Source: Diaporthe sp. PMI_573 (lineage: Eukaryota; Ascomycota; Sordariomycetes; Diaporthales; Diaporthaceae). From it: a stretch of 42,048 nucleotides of DNA. The position numbers and the translations under genes are program-made. The notes under the pieces were generated by a model. The model was not told the DNA's origin. It ran no database searches and worked only from the letters and a program-made list of their open reading frames with translations. Below, in pieces: positions 35,249-42,048 of the stretch (position 1 is the stretch's first letter; every line of letters starts with the position of its first letter). The DNA is taken from NCBI GenBank assembly GCA_021399435.1, contig JAJTUP010000177.1, forward strand, positions 1-42,048, in the 5' to 3' direction.

Positions 35249-36408
35249 GGTTACTGTGGCTAACCGAGTATCAAAAATAACAAGGCTAGGGAGGTGACTT
35301 CCAAACCGGTGGATGGAATGCGCGTGCAAATCAAGATTGTAGCTTAGTAATTGCAGGAATGGTGTTGGCATTGTGTCTGGCATCGGCCGATGTGGGAATG
35401 AGGGAAAGCAGTTGAGCGAGGCGCAGTAGTAATTATCTGACTGCGGTTCACCCTCTCCCACATGCAAATTGACTTAATATGCTCTCTTCGACTTCACTAG
35501 TACCCATAGACCTCAATTCATCCATAAGCAATCAAGTCGTACCCACGTCGAAACTCTCATGGAGGCTACCAGCTTGTCGAAAGCTAATCATCAATAGTAC
35601 GTAAGTGTACAGGACGCAATGTCCACGCCGGCGAGCATGCAAGAAGACAGTAGCCCGCAGAAATCACTCGTAGTCATCGGATGTCGACTTTGGTGAAGAT
35701 GGCGGACTACACCGAAACGTCACCTTATGTGTTTTGGCTGTCTGAAATCACTTGGCAACTTAATCAATGTTACAACCTCGGATAGATAGTTGCGTCACAT
35801 GCTCATTCGGACCCACACCGCTCTATCCTCGTGACTGGATGTTGGTTCAGCTCGGGTGAGTTTGGCGAGATTTATTTCGTGTGCGACCAACGGCACGAGC
35901 ACCCGGAGGAGGAGGGTCGGATGGTGCCCGAAAGAAACTGTCCAGGCTGCCAAAGTAGCCATTTCGGGCACAGATCTGCGCATGGTAACACTGTATGCGG
36001 GTCAATTGCATGTAGCATCGTTCCGGTGATAAAATAAAATACTTATGCAGTTGTGCGGCGCGGTTGGGCGCTTAAGTATTTACACGCGGGGCGCCGGTCC
36101 GAGTGCCGTCCACCCACCCCGAATTCCCCATTTTCGGCCGCATCGTTCAGCGCGTGTAGGGAATACTACTTAGGTGCCGAGTTATGCGGCGCTCAACACA
36201 AGTGCCGCGAGGGATTCCGGCCCGCCGTTACATCTGCCAACCACGCCACACCTGCCCCAACACCCGCGACCAACAAGGTCTTTGCCTCCAATTAAAACCG
36301 CTGTAGAAAAGTACGTCCCCAGCTTGCATTCTGCTGCCAGATTTGAGCCCCCCCCTTCCCCTGCTAGTGATATGCTGCCATGATTCATGATGAGCGTGTG
36401 TGCCAAGA
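35249..36408. other. Intergenic, no gene seen
   Basis: Balanced composition. A minus frame antisense to the P450 3' end (34790-35467) and several short frames have no features. A 76-codon minus frame at 36182-36412 might be a downstream exon of the small gene at 36409-36684, but this is a guess. Confidence 0.4.
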
Positions 36409-36684
36409 TCATGATGGGCTGAGCGGGGTTTTCATGCAGGAACGAGACTTACACGAGACCGGGATGCGCATGATCTGGAGAGACAGGATTAGTGCACCCC
36501 TGTACTTCCGCAGCCGCGGCTCCATCGCTTGTAACAGTGCCACTGCACCGAGCAGACTGGAGGCTAAGATTAGAACGAGGAAGAAGACTTCGCACCCAAA
36601 AGTGCTCGGTGGGACTGAGGCTGTTTGCTGGAATGCTGTGCCAGGAAACATTTCGGCTCCCGAGAAGTTCACAGAACGGATCAT
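36409..36684 (-). CDS. Hypothetical small one-helix membrane protein
   Basis: ATG at 36684 opens a 91-codon minus-strand frame ending in TGA at 36409. The predicted protein has a polar N terminus, one strong hydrophobic helix at about residues 33-54 (F-F-L-V-L-I-L-A-S-S-L-L-G-A-V-A-L-L) and a basic segment after it (P-R-L-R-K-Y-R), which fits a type of single-pass protein. A possible splice donor GTGTAAGT near 36420 would replace the last codons. I recognise no family. A GTG-initiated longer version is unlikely in a fungus. It could be a chance frame. Confidence 0.3.
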   Translation of the reverse strand: MIRSVNFSGAEMFPGTAFQQTASVPPSTFGCEVFFLVLILASSLLGAVALLQAMEPRLRKYRGALILSLQIMRIPVSCKSRSCMKTPLSPS

Positions 36685-37847
36685 ATTGAGAGAGTTTAGG
36701 ACTGTGGAATGGGGGGGCGGGTGGAGTGGTGAATTCAGAGGGACCACGCAGATGAGAATGGGGCAGCTAAATATCTAGGTAGCTCTTTAGGGGTCGTTAT
36801 TATTGCGAACAATCTGTTCTTGTGAAGAGGATGACCAGAGAGAGGAGAAATGGAATTTTATATGCTAGTATATAGTAGAACATTAGCAAAGAAACCACAC
36901 AAGTATCATATTCCAAAAACCGATATACAGATATCGGGTGTGCCCGCCGTTCATGTCCAGTCACGCGTTCCACATGCTACTTTTTCTATTTTTGTCTCAC
37001 AGCCTGTCTTGACCTAGTTTTGGTCCCCACAGCCTGTTCAGCTACGCAACCAGCGGCTAGTCGGGTTCTTATCACATACAACGGGGCTTCGTGACCGCTT
37101 GAGATCTGAGGATATAGGTGTAGATATGGGGTAACAGCTGCAGTTAGAGTCACAATCAGGACCATCTAGGTCTGGCTCCCAAATACCTAGTATCCACATA
37201 GCTTAAGAAGGTGGCCCAGGAAAAGTTGTGGGGTGGTAATTTGCCCAATCATAGTTTCCTGAAATGTCCGCACATGGTTACGTTAAGATCGACAATCCCC
37301 AGCAGAAGCCAAGGCAACCACGGCGAGAATGGACATCCCGAAAAAGTATGGTTTAAAGAATTCAGGCCCTTGTGGATTTATTTAACACAAACCTAACCTC
37401 GCCGACAACAGAGCTTATTTCAGGTCTTGGGGTTAAGACTTGGCACAGGCAAGCCTAGGGTTCAGCCCGCATCTGCTTCGCAAGGTTTAGGCTTAAGCTT
37501 CCAGCTTCCAGCTTCCAGCCAGACCAGACTGTCCAGTAAATTCTTCAAGCCCATTTTGAGCTGCTTGAAAAGCGCTCAAAAATCCCTGTTTTTGAAGATA
37601 AGTGGGTCTAGGCACAGCGCCTACTTGGCTTAAATACAGTACACATAGTCCAACGTTGGAGCACACTTTCTAAGTTCAAGATTATCTCCAAATTGACAAT
37701 ACGGGAACAGATTAAATAATTTCAAGGCGCAGCTAGCCAATATTCATTTGCAACTATAGAATCATGCCTATTGTTCTCATGCCTACGACCACATATATTC
37801 CTCCCAAACTCAATACCCAGGTAGGTTTGTTCAAACATTCCCGCCAG
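36685..37847. other. Intergenic, no gene seen
   Basis: No protein recognised on either strand. A heptamer AGCTTCC is repeated three times at about 37497-37517. Short plus frames at 37211-37396 and 37427-37633 lack domains or introns. Confidence 0.4.
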
Positions 37848-39705
37848 TTATGGCAGTGGTTTGAATCGCACATGCATTAGCTGCTCGGGAACCAGCAAGC
37901 GCGCAATATTCCGATCCGGCACAGGCATAGCGGCTCCTCCATTGACAGGCTCGAAATCGTAATTATAGAGGATGTACGCCAGGACTAAGTTTATCTAGAG
38001 TTTGGCAAGCCTCATCCCCGCTATTTTTAGACAAGGTTCCAGCCGTCAGCGGGATAACCAAGAGGGAGAATAGAGACGAAAGGAAGTAACTTCTCTAAGA
38101 GAGTCGACAGCTTACCACAGAGATAGCGCCCGGCACCAAAGCCCAGATATGTGTCACTAGTCGGGGCACCCTCTCCATCGCCTGCGTGGCGGTCCACGGC
38201 GGACCTCGTGCTCCACCTGGAAGGATCAAAGACATGCGTGTTAGGATAAAGCCGCGGATCCTCGCATACATCAGAGATGGCGTATGCCACATACGCGCCT
38301 TGGGGGATCACCTCACCAGAATCACCTATCGGGACGTCAGCCCCAGACACGTTGCGCCTAAAGACGGTCCCTGGGAGGCAGAGGCGGAGCGTCTCACGCA
38401 GGCAGTTGCCGATGATGGGAAATTCAGACTCCCATCCCTGGAGTGTGAGGCTGGCGAGGACGCGCTCTGCCGTCCGTGGACCGGAACCGGCACCGGATGA
38501 TGGCGATGGCCTTTGGCTCTGGTGCGCGGCCACGACTCGGAGCACCTCGTCTCTACATTTTCCCCTCCACTCAGGTAAGTGGGCCAGGAAGGTGAGCAGC
38601 CATAGAGTTGTGCACGAAGTTGTGGCCACGCCCGCTGCGAGGGCGGTGCAAACGAACTGCATGCCATGTGATGTCAATATTATTTCTAGTAGGGAACAGT
38701 GCTGAGGCCACTCACTTCAGCTACCTAATGGAAGGTTTCACCCTTATCGGTGAGAATTGCCAATACGTCTTCCTCCCACCTCTCCTCCTTCTTTCGTCAG
38801 TTGAGAATTCTCAATATACACACGTACAACATGGTCGCAGAGAACAGACGCAAAATGTAAAGAGGCGTCGGCAGCCAAGGGAAAACGACGCGAGTGTTGC
38901 ATGTGGACCGTTTGAATTTGAGAAAGGTCAAGAAAGTCTTCCACAGCAAAAGATCACTTTCAGCAATCTCGGTCGCGCCAACAACGCGATACATAAGCTT
39001 AAAAATGAGCAAGGGCACACTTGAGGCAACATTGACGCTATGCCATTTAGATCTAGATCTCGGCGTGTCAGCAAGTTAATGACATGGGGAATAATTGTCA
39101 CTCACAAATCGTAGGTGAGAGGAGCCAGAATAAGCTCGTCGCAGAAAGCACGGATATCAGAATTCAGAATAGGAACTCTTTCCGCCAGCACATAACCGCG
39201 TATTAGCTCCATGAAGGTCCTGGAGAAGTAAGAAAACCCGTAGTCTCCATCCTTGGCCGACGATAACTTCCCGGTCAACAACTCGACAAAGCTAGGCACA
39301 GAGGTAGTTAGTAAGTCCGTCAAACTGTTAAGTGGAACGATTGAGAAGATGACAACATGTGTCTTACCCCTGAGGGAGGCTCAGCCCCTTGGTTTGGAAG
39401 AAGGTCTTCCGTCCCGCTTGGCCGCTTAGCACTACTACGTGCTTAGTTCCGATGAACATGCTAAATGCGCCACTTGCCGAGAAGTCTCGGCCCTCGAGAA
39501 CCATGTCTACCTGCTTGGAGAAGAAACGGATAGAGGATCCAACAACCGGCCAGTTGTACACTCTCCATGGCTTAGGGAAGGCTTTGGATATAGATGGTCG
39601 CTTGCAGCAGCCCAAGGCATATTATACAAGCAGATATAAGGCTAAAGGTATTATTAAGCTGCTGGAAGGAAGCCATAAAGACGGCTCGTACCAGGTCGTC
39701 AGCAT
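37848..39705 (-). pseudogene. Cytochrome P450, five exons in frame but nonsense-broken
   Basis: Exons 39705-39368, 39324-39106, 39052-38716, 38656-38116 and 38020-37848 join into exactly 536 codons including TAA, with GT-AG introns of 43, 53, 59 and 95 bp. The N terminus has an anchor (L-I-I-P-L-A-L-Y-L-L-V). The I-helix reads A-A-G-V-A-T-T-S (about residues 305-312), the K-helix E-T-L-R starts at 386, D-P-S-R-W precedes the haem loop, and F-G-A-G-R-Y-L-C-A-G places the haem Cys at 478, spanning the last intron. The S-E-F-P-I-I...R-E-T-L-R and F-R-R-N-V-S-G-A-D-V-P-I-G layout resembles fungal P450s annotated as CYP6001-like, which is from memory. Four nonsense codons interrupt it: TAA at 39622-39624, TGA at 38797-38799, TAG at 38725-38727 and TAG at 37995-37997. 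All are one transition from Gln, Trp or Arg codons. No indel is seen, so decay looks recent. Confidence 0.9.
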
Positions 39706-41135
39706 GGTATTATTAAACAGCACGGTGTTGTTTATCTTGCTAGAGCCCGAGATTTTAACAAGAATCGTTTTCAGATGTGCTTGAGGGTGGTTGAAGGGCT
39801 CTGCAAATATCCTGCCGCAGTGTCATCAATAAATACTGCGAGAAAGAGAACATTCAGCAGAATTCAGGCTGTGGTAATAGCTCGACTACTAAGTGCGACC
39901 CAGCATGGTGAAACGTAGGACATATAGGTGCCTTTTCCCTATCCTTCAAGTCATCAAAGGTACCTAAGTACCCCGTTTTGGCTCAGGCAATCCGTAATCT
40001 CGGCATAGCTCCAGCTCAACCTTCACGTTCTCCATATAGGCTGCATGCATATTAACTTAAAGGGGCACAAAATCAATTGCCTCGGTGTACATACTACTCC
40101 GCCCTCCTAAGCACCTACATGTATGCATAGACCGAGCCGTTAGCTCAAGCAAAAGTAACTGCGCCTTGGTAGCGCATATCTTCGTATCCACCCTCTGCGG
40201 GTTGGTTCGGACGAGGATGTGTGAACAGGAAAGGCCGTCCTTGGCTCACATTGCCAGTGGGTCTGACCTTACCTAGGTAGGCGGCCCTGAGAAATGGTGC
40301 CAACAAACGCAGAGCCTCTTGGGCAGCATTCAGGGGCATAACATCAACATGACTCAAATTATATGGTGTAATAGCGCCAACAGAAGCAGAGCCGGCTGAA
40401 TATCTCATTACACTTAGAACCAACATGCTCTTCCCCCACCACCACCGCCACCATTAATTCCTTCCTGCCTAGCTAGGAGGAAGCCTCACTCCACTCACAT
40501 ACCGGAATCAGGCCGATTGCACACTGAAATTTTGACTGCATCATGCCAGTAGTAAGGCACAGTGCAGTGGGTGCAAGGCGACAGTGGGATAATTACCCAG
40601 TAGCCTACTCTCACATTAAGAGATTTTAATTATATTATCGATACGCGCTAAGCTGTGGCACAGCAAGGGAATGAACACCAGAAAGGAAACTGTGGGTAAC
40701 AGGAGTATGACAAACATGTTGATTGCCTGCAAGCTTCCAAGGTTCTAAGTGAAGGATCTGTCTGCCAGCCCCATCTACGCAAGCGCTCTGTATCCATTCC
40801 AGACCCTTAAATATCATGTCTCTGCCTCTCCCGAGCTTAGGTACATTACACATGTGATTCTATCTTCAGCTAATTGACAGGGATGAAGAGGAGGCGCCCC
40901 CCAGGGGGGGGGGGAGTTGAATGGGACATCAACATTCAGAATCAACCTGTAGTATATAACCGAGAGCCGCGGGAATATAGCTCTGGCCCTTGCCCTCGGC
41001 CTTGATGCTAGTAAAGGTCAAAGAAGATAATAAGGAGCGGACTGCCATCAAGCCCGGCCCTCTGGTGCTCTATGTGGACAATTAAAGATCAACATTATCT
41101 AAACAAACAAAACCTTTCCCGCCTTATCTTTAATC
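39706..41135. other. Intergenic; one doubtful frame and a G-run
   Basis: ATG at 40426 opens a 93-codon minus frame with a donor-like GTAAGG near 40271; no family is recognised and no second exon was found. An eleven-G run at about 40904-40914 follows a C-run, giving a short C/G foldback. Nothing else can be supported. Confidence 0.35.
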
Positions 41136-42048
41136 ATGTCATTTATATTTCTTTGCTTTAGTGTTAGTCTTGCAGTCATCTACCTCTCTTTATTAGCCGT
41201 GTTACGCCTCACACATAATGGCAAGGAGCCGCCTCTCATGATCGATTGGATTCCATTCTTCAGCCCCATAATCGGGGTTCTCGCCAAGAGATGGAGATAC
41301 TTCCTCTCTCTAAGGTAAATTCTTTTGCATCTATTGCTCATCAAATGCCACATCAGTATCAAACTTGTTTTGGATGCTTAGCCAGGTAACATGGAAGGAC
41401 AGACTTTGTCCAGATTGTCTTTTGGCTGCGTCTTCTTGTTTTGTATTCATTTGATCATTTTCCCATGTTCTCTACTATCTCATTGTTCATTGCTTCCTTT
41501 CAGAAATCAAGATAATCCTCAGAAACCAAACGGTGCAGTGTTTAGGACCTGAATAGCAATGCTGACATATGAAGCAAAAGGGATCAATATGGCTTTCCAA
41601 TATGCACTATCCGACTGCCATAGTGTCGGGTTTACATTGTAAGCGACAGTACTCTCGTCCATGCCGTCGACCGCCAGATTCGCACCATCTCGTTCGCTCC
41701 GATAGAGGCCAACGCTACAGCCAGGTTTCTGGGAACCACCAAAACCACCAACGAGATCATACACCGGGACCTAACAGGCAACCAAGGTCACTTCCACACA
41801 TTCCATAATGCAATCCGCCCAGCACTCTTACCAGGCCCTAGTATTGACGCAATACTCAAGACGACTTTCAATATAATAGACTCGTCCCTACGCCGCATTA
41901 GCCGATAGATTAATAAGCCCGTTAGTCTATTCTAGTAGATACACTATAAGGTTATTTAAGCCATAACTATGGGAGAATATAGACCTGTAAATCCTTTCTT
42001 AGATCCAGAAGTTAAAATATTATAGTAGTATATAGCGATCCCGAGATT
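41136..42048 (+). pseudogene. Cytochrome P450, 5' third, running off the window
   Basis: ATG at 41136 gives a membrane anchor (F-S-V-S-L-A-V-I-Y-L-S-L-L-A-V-L) and the hinge G-K-E-P-P, followed by W-I-P-F-F. A 266-bp intron (41315-41580; branch-like CTGAC near 41561) joins L-S-L-R to D-Q-Y-G-F-P-I-C-T-I-R-L-P, then V-Y-I-V-S-D. The next block V-D-R-Q-I-R-T-I-S-F-A-P-I and L-L-P-G-P-S-I are typical of the fungal P450 group related to CYP7/CYP8-like enzymes, which is from memory. The frame stays continuous to the window edge (P-V-N-P-F-L-D-P-E-V) but has TAG at 41621 and then 41906, 41933, 41936, TAA at 41957, and TAG at 42023 and 42026. Later motifs (I-helix, haem loop) lie beyond the window. 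Sequence turns AT-rich after about 41900. Confidence 0.8.

Noticed and set aside
34790..35467. 225-codon minus frame
   Set aside because: Antisense shadow of the intact P450's last exon.
40900..40914. G-run as a quadruplex or regulatory site
   Set aside because: A single run preceded by C's gives only a short foldback; no second G-tract cluster nearby.
1..42048. CRISPR array, bacterial operons or prophage
   Set aside because: No regularly spaced direct repeats; the genes have spliceosomal introns and fungal families.

Overview
The window looks like a filamentous ascomycete (Pezizomycotina) chromosome segment with sharply two-part composition. Genes have short GT-AG introns (43-112 bp in most models) with CTGAC/CTAAC-type branch motifs. 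Families include a fungal-type seven-helix 'rhodopsin-domain' membrane protein, microsomal P450s and a fungal-type GH1 enzyme. The AT-rich blocks carry the footprint of repeat-induced point mutation (RIP): very many TA dinucleotides, stops that are almost all TAG/TAA, and repeat copies that differ by transitions. The species cannot be named from the sequence.

Layout. 1-250: the 5' end of a broken hotdog-thioesterase-like gene. 251-22,590: a block of decayed repeats. Its core is one Ty3-type LTR retrotransposon on the minus strand (1543-13315) with two 241-bp LTRs, gag-like and reverse-transcriptase relics, and, between pol and the 3' LTR, two divergently oriented degraded frames that are not retroviral (one has a clear intron). 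To the right lie three copies of a ~0.5-kb repeat (two direct, one inverted), a second repeat pair, and a separate minus-strand gag relic at about 21.5-22 kb. 22,590-41,900: a GC-balanced gene island with, in order, a subtilase pseudogene (+), argininosuccinate lyase pseudogene (-), GH1 beta-glucosidase pseudogene (+), rhodopsin-domain membrane protein pseudogene (-), an intact P450 (+), a possible small membrane protein (-), a second P450 pseudogene (-) and the 5' third of a third P450 (+), which runs off the window as AT-rich sequence resumes.

How the genes relate. Three P450s, a seven-helix membrane protein and a secreted GH1 enzyme within 16 kb resemble the accessory part of a secondary-metabolism locus. 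No backbone synthase (PKS, NRPS or terpene cyclase) is visible, so the cluster idea is inference. Only the P450 at 33405-35248 reads cleanly from ATG to stop with all motifs.

The most notable pattern is the mode of decay. The membrane-protein gene and the second P450 can each be spliced into one frame over 5 exons with no frameshift, yet carry 6 and 4 nonsense codons, mostly changes expected from C-to-T. The third P450 shows one early nonsense codon, then six within its last ~125 bases at the AT-rich border. This suggests mutation spreading from neighbouring repeats into single-copy genes. The ASL, GH1 and thioesterase relics decayed differently, with indels and internal deletions as well.
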